A stretch of DNA of 64,000 nucleotides from Pyrinomonas sp040289685 (GCF_040289685.1 NZ_PSLQ01000002.1:62001-126000); one strand, 5' to 3'; counted from the first letter of the stretch, positions 1-8,827 are shown. Program-made: numbers and translations. Notes: generated by a model not told the origin, from the letters alone.

Positions 1-709
1 GCGTGCGGTGATAGTAGACTTGACGAAACATGTAGTAGCGCGCTTGCAAATACTCTTCGACGGCGTAGAGGCCGCGTGCTGCTACGTATATGCGATCGTT
101 TTCCGCGTCAACGGCGAGCGCCTTGATGATCCATTCGAGATCGTAGATGCCGTATTTCGCGCCGGTCATCAAGGAATCGCGCAACAAGTAGTCCATCCGA
201 TCGACGTCGAGCTGTGAAGAGACGAGTTGCGCGATGAAAGCCGGTTTGAAATCGCCTTCAATGATCGCTGCGACGCGGTCGGGAAGCTCTGCCTGATAAG
301 CACGAAGGATCTGGCCGACTTCGGTTTCATCGCTGCGAATCGCTTGCACGGTCAAATCCTCGTGATGGAAGCCGAGCACCTTCTCCATGACGTGTGAAAA
401 GGGACCGTGTCCGATGTCGTGCAAAAGGGCTGCCGCGCGCGCTGCCGTGCGATCCTCTTCGTTGATGTGATGTGTCTCTTGGAGGCGATCGAGAATGCGC
501 GTCATCAAGTGAAGCACCCCGAGCGAGTGGGCGAAGCGCGAATGTTCGGCCCCTTGGTAGGTGTAGAGCGCAAGACCGAGTTGCTTGATGCGGCGGAGGC
601 GTTGGAACTCGAATGAGTCGATCAGCCGCACCATCAAGCGGCCTTCGCTCGAATCCGTGCGCAGGCGGATGATGTTGTGCAACGGGTCGCGGTAGATCCT
701 CTCCGCCAT
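1..709 (-). CDS. HD-domain phosphohydrolase, 3' end off the window
   Basis: The minus strand reads open from ATG at 709 to the left edge (236 codons, no stop), so the C-terminus is missing. The start gives MAERIYRDPLHNIIRL. An HD-superfamily metal site is visible: HSRFAHSLGVLHL, then LLHDIGHGPFSH, then HEDLT and DVDRMDYLLRDS. This arrangement is typical of the COG1078/YdhJ-like HD phosphohydrolases related to dGTP triphosphohydrolases. They are cytoplasmic metal-dependent hydrolases, many with unproven substrates. The family assignment is solid. The substrate is unknown, and dNTP hydrolysis is only a family-level guess. It diverges from murI across a 194 bp gap. Confidence 0.85.
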   Translation of the reverse strand, partial: MAERIYRDPLHNIIRLRTDSSEGRLMVRLIDSFEFQRLRRIKQLGLALYTYQGAEHSRFAHSLGVLHLMTRILDRLQETHHINEEDRTAARAAALLHDIGHGPFSHVMEKVLGFHHEDLTVQAIRSDETEVGQILRAYQAELPDRVAAIIEGDFKPAFIAQLVSSQLDVDRMDYLLRDSLMTGAKYGIYDLEWIIKALAVDAENDRIYVAARGLYAVEEYLQARYYMFRQVYYHRT

Positions 710-855
710 ACAAGGCAAGTCTAACACAACTCGTCGCGGCGGCGGGCAAGCGAGCAAACCGCTCCGACGACGGAGAAGAGAATAGTTCTGGTCTCGCATG
801 AGGCGAGCCAGTTGTGACAGAAGCGGGGCGCCTTTCGGTTTGCGCTCCGGGGCGC

Positions 856-885
856 TTGATCGCGCGGGCCGAAACGTGCTAAAGC
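856..885 (+). promoter_or_regulatory. Possible sigma70 promoter of murI
   Basis: TTGATC at 856-861, an 18 bp spacer and TAAAGC at 880-885 stand 18 bp before the murI ATG. The match is moderate and the leader would be very short. Confidence 0.3.
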
Positions 886-903
886 GATTCCTTTCTTTGC
901 GTG

Positions 904-1728
904 ATGGAAAGAGATCTACCGATCGGCATTTTCGATAGCGGCGTTGGCGGCTTAACCGTCTATCGCGCGCTGCACGAGCGACTGCCCAACGAGCGCTTCG
1001 TCTATTTGGGCGATACGGCGCGCGTCCCCTACGGAACGAAATCGCTGACGACGGTGGAGCGTTACGCCGTGGAGAACGCACGGTTTCTTGCGCGCCACGG
1101 AACGAAGCTGCTCGTCGTCGCGTGCAACACGGCTTCGGCGCTGGCGCTGCCTGCCGTGCGGCGCGCTGTAAGCATCCCGGTTGTCGGCGTGATCGAACCG
1201 GGAGCGCGTCTTGCTGTGGCTCGCAGTCGAAGGCGACGCATTGGCGTCATTGCCACCGAAGCGACGGTCCGAAGCCGGGCGTATGCGACGACCATCGCGC
1301 ACTTGGCGCCGGATGCGCACGTGATCGAGCGATCGTGTCCGCTCTTCGTCCCGTTGGCCGAGGAAGGGTGGGCTGATACAACGGTCGCCCGATTGGTCGC
1401 CGAGGAGTATTTAGAAGACTTGAGAGACTCGGGCATCGACGTGCTCGTGCTCGGATGCACACACTATCCGATCCTGCGGCGAACGATTCAGCAAGCGGTT
1501 GGCGAGGGTATTAAGTTAATCGAGTCAGGCGAGGCAGTAGCCGAAGAGGTAGCGCAGTTGTTGGAAGAACGATCGCTTTCGGCCCGCGTCAAACGCGACG
1601 AGCGCGAACGGCGATTGGGCGACGATCTGGACCACTTCTATGTAACGGACGCAGCGGAACGCTTCGCGCGCGTCGCCGAAAGGTTTTTGGGGCAAGCGCC
1701 GACGGTGCTGGAAGCGGTGGAGATCTGA
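904..1728 (+). CDS. murI: Glutamate racemase MurI
   Basis: Cofactor-independent Asp/Glu racemase that makes D-glutamate for peptidoglycan in the cytoplasm. The 274-residue product has the family landmarks: GIFDSGVGGLTV at the N-terminus (substrate-binding Asp11-Ser12), YLGDTARVPYGTKS, and the two catalytic cysteines in VACNTASA (Cys74) and LGCTHYPI (Cys185). Length is normal. A GTG lies directly upstream at 901. I prefer ATG 904, which begins MERDLPIG; no strong Shine-Dalgarno decides between them. The stop codon overlaps the ATG of a 47-codon frame in an ATGA arrangement. Confidence 0.96.
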   Translation: MERDLPIGIFDSGVGGLTVYRALHERLPNERFVYLGDTARVPYGTKSLTTVERYAVENARFLARHGTKLLVVACNTASALALPAVRRAVSIPVVGVIEPGARLAVARSRRRRIGVIATEATVRSRAYATTIAHLAPDAHVIERSCPLFVPLAEEGWADTTVARLVAEEYLEDLRDSGIDVLVLGCTHYPILRRTIQQAVGEGIKLIESGEAVAEEVAQLLEERSLSARVKRDERERRLGDDLDHFYVTDAAERFARVAERFLGQAPTVLEAVEI

Positions 1729-1871
1729 TGCCCAGTCGCTTTTTCGGAAAAGCGTGGCTCGAAGTCAATGATCGCCAATTGACAGGCTATCTGCGCGGTC
1801 GCTTCTTCGGAAGGACGCGGACCGAAGGCGAACGGCTCGCACGCTTTCTCGTACCGGCTCTCGGCATGTGA
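1728..1871 (+). CDS. Possible 47-aa protein coupled to murI
   Basis: An ATG at 1728 overlaps the murI TGA and opens a 47-codon frame ending at 1871. The product starts MPSRFFGKAWLEVNDRQ and is basic and arginine-rich, with no domain I recognise. ATGA overlaps usually mark translational coupling, which is the only argument for reality. The frame could equally be read-through of unconstrained sequence. Confidence 0.25.
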   Translation: MPSRFFGKAWLEVNDRQLTGYLRGRFFGRTRTEGERLARFLVPALGM

Positions 1872-2378
1872 CAGCGCAAGCGTAGATCGAACTTCATTGG
1901 TCGCACCGATCTTTTCGCCGCGCACGGTCTTCCGATGTTTGTGCAAACGTAGATCGAGCGTGCTGGCCCGGCTAAAACACAGGTCATCGAACCGTTGTAG
2001 CAGCGCGAACGAGAAGCGAGCGTCATGGCGCCGCCGCTCGGAAGTTTCGGGGGCTTCTCGAGGAAAGGATCGAAAGCTGAAGGCGCTCGGTCCGCGCGAC
2101 GCGGTTTGAAGAGCAGCTCTTTTCCGTTGAAGGTTTGGCGTTGGTCGTCTCAATGGCGCGCAAAAGCGCGCGGTGAAAAAGATGAACCAGCAGGCAGCTT
2201 CCGGGGACGATGGGAGTGAGATTTCGGTAACCGAATGGCCATGCGGTTCGTCTACGGTTGGGGGTCCCCTCGCCGCCCGTGGCTTTGCGCCCGCGATCAA
2301 GCATGCGCGTTCAAAGACCTGCGGGTCGTTCGCCGGCGCGCAAGTTCTTCGAAAAGCTCAGCACAGAGGTCACGAGAG
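1872..2378. other. Long intergenic region before rph, with a spaced direct repeat
   Basis: About 500 bp between murI and rph without a convincing gene; the open frames are arginine-rich and lack ribosome-binding sites. It contains a 19 bp imperfect direct repeat, 1874-1892 (gcgcaagcgtagatcgaac) and 1941-1959. The copies lie 67 bp apart and differ at three sites, all transitions. No clear promoter for rph was found. Confidence 0.5.
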
Positions 2379-3113
2379 ATGTCTTTCACTCGCACCGACG
2401 GTCGTCAGGCAGATGAGCTTCGCCCGATTCGCATCACGCCCGATTTCATGCCCTATGCTGAGGGATCGGCGTTGATCGAGATAGGGCAGACGCGCGTTAT
2501 CTGCACGGCCTCTTTCGAGGAGCGCGTACCGCCCTTCTTGCGCGGCACGGGACAAGGTTGGGTGACAGCCGAGTACGCCATGTTGCCGCGTGCGACGCAG
2601 CAACGGACGCCGCGCGAAACGAGTCGCAGCGGACCTTCGGGACGCACGCAGGAGATCCAACGGTTGATCGGACGGGCGTTGCGCGCCGTGGCCGATTTAA
2701 ACGCGCTCGGCGAGCGGACCATCACGCTCGACTGCGATGTGCTGCAGGCTGATGGCGGGACGCGCACCGCATCGATCACCGGCGCCTACGTCGCTTTCGC
2801 GCTCGCTTGCCGCCGATTGGTCAATCGCGGGACGCTCGCGCGCTCGCCCGTGATCGGCGAAGTCGCTGCCGTCAGCGTCGGTATCGTGGAAGGCACGCCG
2901 CTGCTCGATTTGAAGTACGACGAAGATTCGCGCGCCGAGGTGGACATGAACATCGTTTGCACGGGTGACGGGCGCTTCGTCGAGCTGCAGGGCACGGCTG
3001 AGCACACGCCGTTTACGCGCGCCGAACTGGAGATGCTCATCGCTCTCGCTCAGCGCGGCATCGAGCAATTGCTGACCGCGCAGCGCGCCGCGCTGGAACA
3101 AGCTGCACCCTGA
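2379..3113 (+). CDS. rph: Ribonuclease PH
   Basis: Phosphorolytic 3'-5' exoribonuclease that trims tRNA precursor 3' ends. The 244-residue product begins MSFTRTDGRQADELRPI and carries the PH-domain signatures YAMLPRAT, RTPRE, EIQRLIGRALRA, LDCDVLQADGGTRTASITG and the C-terminal EVDMNIV region. Length and order are canonical. The frame is open upstream to about 2235, but ATG 2379 is chosen because it matches the family N-terminus and has AGAGGT 8 bp upstream. The last codons (LEQAAP) belong to a 41 bp sequence that is repeated downstream of the gene. Confidence 0.97.
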   Translation: MSFTRTDGRQADELRPIRITPDFMPYAEGSALIEIGQTRVICTASFEERVPPFLRGTGQGWVTAEYAMLPRATQQRTPRETSRSGPSGRTQEIQRLIGRALRAVADLNALGERTITLDCDVLQADGGTRTASITGAYVAFALACRRLVNRGTLARSPVIGEVAAVSVGIVEGTPLLDLKYDEDSRAEVDMNIVCTGDGRFVELQGTAEHTPFTRAELEMLIALAQRGIEQLLTAQRAALEQAAP

Positions 3114-3204
3114 CATCCGGCTTCGCCGAACTATTCCCGCGAGGTGTTGCGCTAGCATGCCGACGCTGGAACAAGCGGCACTCTAACATCTGGCTTCGCC
3201 GAGC
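3091..3204. repeat. 41 bp direct repeat duplicating the 3' end of rph
   Basis: Copy 1 (3091-3131) covers the last codons, stop and downstream bases of rph. Copy 2 (3164-3204) lies 73 bp later. They differ at 5 of 41 positions, four being transitions. The second copy would still read LEQAAL-stop. The 32 bp between the copies is not part of the repeat. Confidence 0.9.
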
Positions 3205-3241
3205 CTCGATGCGGTATGATAAGCGGGTGCAAGGAGCGGAG

Positions 3242-3745
3242 ATGTTTATGCGGTCGTTGAAATCTCTGTTGGTCGTTCTGATTTTCGGTCTTCTCTCGTT
3301 TGGCTGGTCGGTTCGAGCGCAAGAAGCTGAGTACACGATTGAGTTCCCTTCGCCGATGTGGCGCCCCGTGCCGCGCGTCGAAGGCGGTTTGTCTTCAGAA
3401 GAGTACATCTACGGTGATCGAAACGATGGGTTCTTGCGCATTCGCAAGGAGATCGTCGATGCCGGAATGACGCCGTCAGAGCTGGCGCGGCGCGACCGCG
3501 AACAGAACCTGCGCTTCAGACCCGGCTTCGTCGAAGGGCGCGAAGAGCGTTTCGCTGGACGTTTGAACGGCGTGGTCGTCTCCTACGAATTCACCAACGG
3601 CGGGCGGCCCATGGCTGGCATCATCTACTACCTACAGGCGAATCCACGGACGATCTATGTGCTTCATTTCACCGGCATGCGCGATCGTCTGCAACGCATA
3701 CGCAACCAAACGGATGTCATCGCCCGTAGCTTTCAACCCCGCTGA
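3242..3745 (+). CDS. Secreted protein of unknown function, possibly DcrB/PsbP-like fold
   Basis: A 167-residue product with an N-terminal signal peptide: MFMRSLKSLL, a hydrophobic stretch (VVLIFGLLSFGWS) and a cleavage-like VRAQEAEY. The mature part has TIEFPSPMWRPV near the start and IYVLHFTGMRDRLQ...SFQPR at the end. This is the shape of small exported lipid- or cofactor-binding domains of the DcrB/PsbP type (tentative). ATG 3242 is chosen over an in-frame ATG at 3209 because AAGGAG sits 5 bp upstream. Likely periplasmic. No operon partner; function unknown. Confidence 0.7.
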   Translation: MFMRSLKSLLVVLIFGLLSFGWSVRAQEAEYTIEFPSPMWRPVPRVEGGLSSEEYIYGDRNDGFLRIRKEIVDAGMTPSELARRDREQNLRFRPGFVEGREERFAGRLNGVVVSYEFTNGGRPMAGIIYYLQANPRTIYVLHFTGMRDRLQRIRNQTDVIARSFQPR

Positions 3746-4107
3746 GGGAAGGCCCGCCCTTCCGGCGCAAGCGCAGCCGTCTCGGGTTCACGCTGCACAT
3801 CGCTTGAAGATGCTTCGACGCGCTTGCGCTTTTGCGTCGGCGCTTTGACGAGTTCGCGCTGCATATCGTGGATGATCAGGCAGCCGCTCGCTGCCCCATC
3901 TGGAGATCTTGTCCAAGCCGCACACCGCTTGAAGGTGACCTCGAGAAAGACGTGTTGTTCACGAGCAAGCCCTAGCTTGCGCGAAGATGGAACCGATGCC
4001 ACCGTCGCGCTCATAGAGGATTACGCCTGCAGGGATGAGCTTCGACGACGAAGCTTGTCACGAGGATCAACGCGGTTCAGAGCCGCTTCTTCAGCGATGA
4101 TGAATCC
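3746..4107. other. Gene-free region with a three-copy imperfect repeat
   Basis: The region lies between convergent genes. I see no credible gene. It holds a repeated motif: 3785-3802 and 3851-3868 match (18 bp, 3 transitions, 66 bp apart). A related copy of gcacatcgcttgaagatg (3795-3812) recurs at 3920-3937 with two transitions. No clear terminator with a U tract was found. Confidence 0.55.
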
Positions 4108-6075
4108 CTACAATCTAGGCAGCGTGAAGCTAAAGATCGAACCGCGTCCCGGCTCCGATTCGAGGGCAACTTGCCCACCGTGTTGTTCGACTACTTCGCG
4201 CACAAAAGCGAGTCCCAAGCCGGTTGACTCTTCATCCTTCTCCTGCCCGTCGCGCGCGACGCGATAGAATTTCTCCCAGACGCGATCCTGCTCTTCAGCC
4301 GGAATGCCGTAGCCTTGATCTTCGACGATGACGCGCACCGCATCGGCTTCCAACGCCGTCGCCACCGTCACGGTGGTCCTTTCGGGACTGTAACGGATGG
4401 CGTTATCGACCAAATTGGCGACCGCTTGCATGATCAACCCGCGATCGGCGGCCACGGGCGGGAGTTTGCCGTTGGTTCGCTCGATCAGCCGAATGCGTTT
4501 CTTTCTGGCCGTTCGTTGGAAGTTGGCGACCGTCTCACGCACCACCTCATCGAGTCGCAGCGGAACTTTGCGCACCTCTTGGCGGTCGGAGGCTTCAAGC
4601 CGCGTCATCGACAAGAAGGTGTCGATCATGCGCGAAAGGCGCTGCGATTCTTGGTGGACGATGGTAGCGTATTCACGCGCCTCTGCCGACAACGATTCGT
4701 CAAGCGCCAAAAGCTCGGCGAATCCGTTGATGCTAGTGATCGGCGTGCGCAGTTCGTGCGACATCAAAGAGATCATGTCGCTGCGTAATTTCTCATACTC
4801 CTTGAGCCGCGTGACGTCGCGCACGGAGAAGAGAAGACCGATGGCTGCGCCGCCGCTCCTGAGCAACGAGAGGCGAAGGAGCAGCGTGCGGTCTTTCTCC
4901 GGATAGTATATCTCGCGTTCGTATGCCTCGCCCGATTGAAGGACGCGCCGGACGGCAATGCTCGGTTCATCGAAGACTCCAGCACGAAAACGGTCGAGCA
5001 GAGCGAACAGATCGATCTGCGGCGCTTCTTCTTCCGTCAAACCGGCGCTTTCGAGCATCGGGCGGTTAATGGCTGCGATCGTGCCATCGAGGTAGGCGAC
5101 GGCGCAGCCATCTTTCAATTCGATTAGTGCGGCGGCAGCGAAGCCCTGCTCATCCAACATGCCGGCCACCGCGGCGAACCCCTCCAACCTTTTGCTGGCC
5201 CGACGGGCCGAGACGAGTGCGGGCAGCGGGCGTCCTGCTAATGGCTCGCGGGCACGGGCGCGTTGGAAACTGCGCGCGATCTGCGCAGCGAAAACATCGA
5301 GCAATGGCTTGTCTTCTTCCTCTAGTTCCTCGCCGAGTCTCAGCAGCAGTGCGCCCGCCTTCTGCCCTTCGTGGACCAACGGGAGCGCGACGACCCTTCT
5401 CCCCGCGTCTCCAGCAAGTTGCATCGCGCAAGCGGCGAGCGCGCGTTCGCACAAAGCGACGCCCTGCCGCCAAGTTTGCAAAGGTGCAGCGTCCGCCCCG
5501 TTGCCATTGGTCGTGCGCTTGCGCGCCATCGGATGAAGCACCCCGGCGCGGTCCAATCCGAAGATGACTGCTTCTTCGAGTTTGAACATCAGGCCGAGGA
5601 TTTGCAGACCAGCATCCACTCGCTCGTTATCGCTTTTGGAGAACCGTTGGTCACAAGCGAACACGCGGTGCTCTACAGCGTGCGTCAGACGCGCGTCGAG
5701 CGACCATAGCCGCCGCAATTGCGCCGCCGTCGCCCCAGCCAGCGAGGCCAATGCGCAGGGCGCAAAAGCGATGTCCAAGGCGAGCGTCGCAGAAAGCAAG
5801 AAACTTAAAGCACACAGAACGAGCAAAGAAGCACAAACGAGCGCAAAGGCGCGCCTTCCGCCCATGCGCTCGACGGCAAAACCGCCCCCTGCGCTGGCTG
5901 CTGCGATCAGCATGACGACGGCCCACGCAGGTGCGGCAACGCTCGCCGTCTCGCCGACGAGAAAGGCGGCTTGCAGCGGAGCAAACAGCCCCGCGCTCCA
6001 CAAGGCGGCGACGAGCCCTCCTGAACAGAGAGCTAATATCAAGGAGAGAACGGTCGTTCGAACGTTGGTTTCCAT
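4108..6075 (-). CDS. Membrane sensor histidine kinase (GAF-like, PAS, HisKA, HATPase)
   Basis: A 655-residue kinase. Residues 1-115 hold about four hydrophobic segments. A GAF-like region follows (about 150-300), then a PAS-like region (about 310-420, ending GLLFSVRDVTRLKEYEKL). Next come the HisKA domain with the phospho-acceptor His440 in MSHELRTPITS and the HATPase domain with N box NLVDNAIRY, G1 DQGYGIP and G2 STGLGLAF. ATG 6075 (METNVRTTV) is preferred to one at 6150, because a TATAAT-containing promoter at 6142-6172 would place the upstream ATG before the transcript start. No response regulator is adjacent, so the partner is unknown. It converges with the secreted-protein gene. Confidence 0.93.
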   Translation of the reverse strand: METNVRTTVLSLILALCSGGLVAALWSAGLFAPLQAAFLVGETASVAAPAWAVVMLIAAASAGGGFAVERMGGRRAFALVCASLLVLCALSFLLSATLALDIAFAPCALASLAGATAAQLRRLWSLDARLTHAVEHRVFACDQRFSKSDNERVDAGLQILGLMFKLEEAVIFGLDRAGVLHPMARKRTTNGNGADAAPLQTWRQGVALCERALAACAMQLAGDAGRRVVALPLVHEGQKAGALLLRLGEELEEEDKPLLDVFAAQIARSFQRARAREPLAGRPLPALVSARRASKRLEGFAAVAGMLDEQGFAAAALIELKDGCAVAYLDGTIAAINRPMLESAGLTEEEAPQIDLFALLDRFRAGVFDEPSIAVRRVLQSGEAYEREIYYPEKDRTLLLRLSLLRSGGAAIGLLFSVRDVTRLKEYEKLRSDMISLMSHELRTPITSINGFAELLALDESLSAEAREYATIVHQESQRLSRMIDTFLSMTRLEASDRQEVRKVPLRLDEVVRETVANFQRTARKKRIRLIERTNGKLPPVAADRGLIMQAVANLVDNAIRYSPERTTVTVATALEADAVRVIVEDQGYGIPAEEQDRVWEKFYRVARDGQEKDEESTGLGLAFVREVVEQHGGQVALESEPGRGSIFSFTLPRL

Positions 6076-6141
6076 CTGAGATGCAAAAGAACGGCAGGGA
6101 GATTCGAAACGGCTGGTGGACGCTACCACAGCGCCCGTATG

Positions 6142-6172
6142 ATTATACAATATCTAACAGCATTTAACGCAA
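6142..6172 (-). promoter_or_regulatory. Candidate sigma70 promoter of the histidine kinase gene
   Basis: On the minus strand TTGCGT (6167-6172), a 19 bp spacer and a perfect TATAAT (6142-6147) lie upstream of ATG 6075. The spacer is slightly long but the -10 is consensus. Confidence 0.55.
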
Positions 6173-6368
6173 GCCGTTTTTTTAGAGGCCAAGTCCGCAC
6201 GGTTCATTGCGCATAGCCGCGCGCTTTGCCGTTTCTCAGATTTAGATTCCGTATCGGCTCGATCGGACGCATCATGACGCTTTTACGGCTTGCTCGAGTA
6301 GCTTTAAGTTCGACGTCAGACCGTCGGCGCTGTTTTCGCCGCGGCTTTGCAAACTGGCGCGCGAGTTT

Positions 6369-7754
6369 TCAGAGCTTTTCAAGCGCAGCGAGCACGGCGT
6401 TCTCTTCTTCCGGGGCGATTGTGCGCAAATCGAGCAAGACGCGGTCATCGGCGATGCGCGCGATGATGGGTGGGTCGTTCAGGCGCAGGCGTCGTTCGAT
6501 CTCTGTGGCGGACAAACGTTCGTGCCGCAGCGCGAGGAGCGCCGTTGGCAGGTGTGCGGTGGGAGCGGCTCCACCCCCGACGGCGGATTGTCCGGGGATG
6601 ACTTCCACATGCAATTCGGAGCGCGCGATGCGCTCGGCGAGAGAACGCGCGCGCCGTTTGAGCGTTTCAGACCGCATCGCGATCATGCGCAGGGTTGGGA
6701 TTTCATTGAAGTGCGCGTCGTGCGCGTAGGCTTCGAGCGTCGCCTCGAGCGCGGCGAACGTCAGTTTGTCGACGCGCAACGCGCGGTAGAGCGGGTGTTT
6801 GCCGATGATCCCGATCAGTTCGCGGCGCCCGACGATGATTCCGGCTTGTGAAGCGCCGAGGAGTTTATCACCGCTGAACGAGACGACGTCTGCGCCGCTG
6901 GCGATGGACTCGCCGATGATGGGTTCACCTTTGATGCCGTGAGGGCTTAGGTCTACGAGCGCGCCGGACCCGGCGTCTTCATACAAGGGGAGGGCGCGCG
7001 CATGCGCGAGCGTTGCCAATTCGTCGAGCGTTGGCGTTTGCGTGAAACCTATGATGCGGTAGTTCGATTGATGTACGCGCAGGATCAGGCGCGTCCGCTC
7101 GTTGATGGCGCGTTCGTAGTCGCTCAAGCGCGTGCGGTTGGTGGTTCCGACTTCGATCATGGTGACACCTGACTGGGCCATGACATCGGGAATGCGGAAG
7201 TCTCCCCCGATTTCAACCAACTCGCCGCGCGAGATGATCGCTTCGCCGCCGCGTGCCAGCGCCGTCAGCACGAGCAGCGTGGCGGCAGCGCAGTTGTTGA
7301 CGACGAGCGCCGCCTCGGCCCCGGTGAGTTCCGCGAGCAATTTCTCGACGCGCGCGCCGCGACGCCCTCGCGCGCCCGCCTCCAAGTCGAATTCGAGAGC
7401 GCAGTAGCGCGCCGCGCTTCCGACGGCCTCGATCGCTTTGGCGCTGAGCGGCGCGCGTCCCAAATTCGTGTGCAGCACGACGCCCGTCGCATTGATCACG
7501 CCTCTTTGCAACGAGGAACGCCGTTCGTGCGCTATACGTTCATGCAATCTAGTTGCCGCCTCGGCTAGCAAGAACTCTTTATCAGCGGGATGATCATCGC
7601 GTGCCAGCAGTTCATTGCGCAGTTCGCTGATGATATCGCGCGCCAGCTTTGTCAAACGGTTCGCGCCTATACCTTCGACTTGGCAAGCACGTCGCAGCGC
7701 ATCAACGGACGGAAGCGCACGCAAAACCGATTTTGCTTTGCTGTTCTCCTCCAT
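6369..7754 (-). CDS. selA: L-seryl-tRNA(Sec) selenium transferase
   Basis: PLP enzyme that converts seryl-tRNA(Sec) to selenocysteinyl-tRNA(Sec) with selenophosphate. The 461-residue product has the SelA N-terminal helical region (LPSVDALRR), RGVINATGVVLHTNLGRAPL, VVNNCAAATLL, REL..IGGDFRIPDVM-type sequence, and the PLP lysine in VSFSGDKLLGASQAG (Lys297). Length is normal. It is a stand-alone minus-strand gene. selB, selD and tRNA(Sec) are not in this window, so the rest of the pathway must lie elsewhere. I recognise no selenoprotein nearby. Confidence 0.95.
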   Translation of the reverse strand: MEENSKAKSVLRALPSVDALRRACQVEGIGANRLTKLARDIISELRNELLARDDHPADKEFLLAEAATRLHERIAHERRSSLQRGVINATGVVLHTNLGRAPLSAKAIEAVGSAARYCALEFDLEAGARGRRGARVEKLLAELTGAEAALVVNNCAAATLLVLTALARGGEAIISRGELVEIGGDFRIPDVMAQSGVTMIEVGTTNRTRLSDYERAINERTRLILRVHQSNYRIIGFTQTPTLDELATLAHARALPLYEDAGSGALVDLSPHGIKGEPIIGESIASGADVVSFSGDKLLGASQAGIIVGRRELIGIIGKHPLYRALRVDKLTFAALEATLEAYAHDAHFNEIPTLRMIAMRSETLKRRARSLAERIARSELHVEVIPGQSAVGGGAAPTAHLPTALLALRHERLSATEIERRLRLNDPPIIARIADDRVLLDLRTIAPEEENAVLAALEKL

Positions 7755-7856
7755 TGCGCTCTATGATCGAAGATTAACGCGCGGCGTGCAAGAGCGAGTT
7801 TGACGCCTGGTGATCTGTTTATCGGCTGCCCCTCTGTTTTGGGCAAGAGATGGATG

Positions 7857-7886
7857 TTGACAGGAGCTGCGCGCGCTCTCTAGACT
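7857..7886 (+). promoter_or_regulatory. Sigma70-type promoter of the gene at 7938
   Basis: Perfect TTGACA at 7857-7862, an 18 bp spacer and TAGACT at 7881-7886. Transcription would begin near 7893, giving a leader of about 45 nt. Confidence 0.6.
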
Positions 7887-7937
7887 CCTCCTTTGAGCAG
7901 CCGCCTTGACGGGGCGTCTGCTCGGAAAGGAGCGTTT

Positions 7938-8282
7938 GTGAGTTTGGGTCGAAGAGGCAGAACTTCGCCGCCGAAACAGGAAGAGCCGCGTCGCGATGCG
8001 CGTCCGCCCATCGATGAACAACTCGGACGGCTCGAAGAAGAGATTCGGCGGCTTAAGATCGAGTTCGATATTTTCTTCAACGGTGCTGCCAAGCGTCCGC
8101 CTTACGATACCAAGAACAGAGTGGAAACGGCCATCAAACGACTCGGCGATGATCGCACGCTCAGCTTCGCGCAGCGCTACCGCTACAATTCGTTGGTCGC
8201 ACGCTACACAGCTTTTCGCGAGCAATGGCGACGCGCCTTGCAAGAGCGAGAAGAAGGGATCTCGCCTCGTCCGAAAAGGTAG
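7938..8282 (+). CDS. Conserved hypothetical protein, basic and helical
   Basis: A 114-residue protein starting at GTG 7938, which has AAGG-AG 6 bp upstream; a TTG at 7893 lacks one. An Arg/Pro-rich leader is followed by a charged helix (EEEIRRLKIEFDIFFNG). Then come KRPPYDTKNRVETAI and QRYRYNSLVARYTAFREQW. The FFxG...RPP...RY.SL.ARY...W pattern resembles small proteins of unknown function that I associate with Acidobacteria and myxobacteria (memory, not a search). No signal peptide or membrane segment. Its last codons belong to a direct repeat that recurs 70 bp downstream. Confidence 0.7.
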   Translation: MSLGRRGRTSPPKQEEPRRDARPPIDEQLGRLEEEIRRLKIEFDIFFNGAAKRPPYDTKNRVETAIKRLGDDRTLSFAQRYRYNSLVARYTAFREQWRRALQEREEGISPRPKR

Positions 8283-8454
8283 GATCAAAAGCAAGCGCCT
8301 GGTGCCTTCCGTCAACGCATCGTTTCAATCCTTGCCTCGCCCGAAAACGCGGAGGCAAAAGCGAGTCATGATGGAAGTGGCCGCGTGACTGTTTGACTTT
8401 GCGTCAAATTTAGGCTTTTCGTTTGAGCGAGTCGTGATGGAAGTGGCCGCGTGA
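8264..8454. repeat. Two nested spaced direct repeats after the gene at 7938
   Basis: Repeat A: 8264-8295 (final codons and stop region of the gene) and 8334-8365, 70 bp apart, 8 mismatches in 32, six of them transitions. Repeat B: 8361-8388 and 8427-8454, 66 bp apart, one mismatch in 28; it includes gatggaagtggccgcgtga. Confidence 0.88.
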
Positions 8455-8827
8455 TCGAACTCGAACGTGATTCACCGATCGCTTGGGCGTAAAAACGCTT
8501 TTGTTCTTTCAAGTCAGCAAATCGAGGCTAAACGGTCTTTTCGGTTGTAACCTTCTGAAGCAGCGCATAACGCCCTCGCCGTCTCGCCATTTGTGCGAGC
8601 GCTTTTGATCGAAATCGTTCAGTGGCGCTCGTTCCGAAGAAGCGTTTTGTGCGACGATCCGCTGCTCAACAGGACCGACGACTTGGGCGCTTCTAGGCGC
8701 GGACCGAGATCGCTCGCGTATTGCGCGAACGGCACCGTTGTCAGCAGACGAAAGCGGCGCCTCCCTCTCTTTGAAGGAGACGCCGGGGCAGGTGGGCCGA
8801 TCTTTTCAACAGAAAACCGGGCTGCCT
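8283..8827. other. Gene-free region between convergent genes
   Basis: About 545 bp between the hypothetical gene and cspA. Apart from the two repeat pairs at its left end I see no gene, tRNA or strong terminator. Open frames here are short or arginine/serine-rich. Confidence 0.5.

Noticed and set aside
2235..2378. N-terminal extension of RNase PH
   Set aside because: The family N-terminus and ribosome-binding site coincide with ATG 2379; the extra residues are Arg/Cys-rich.
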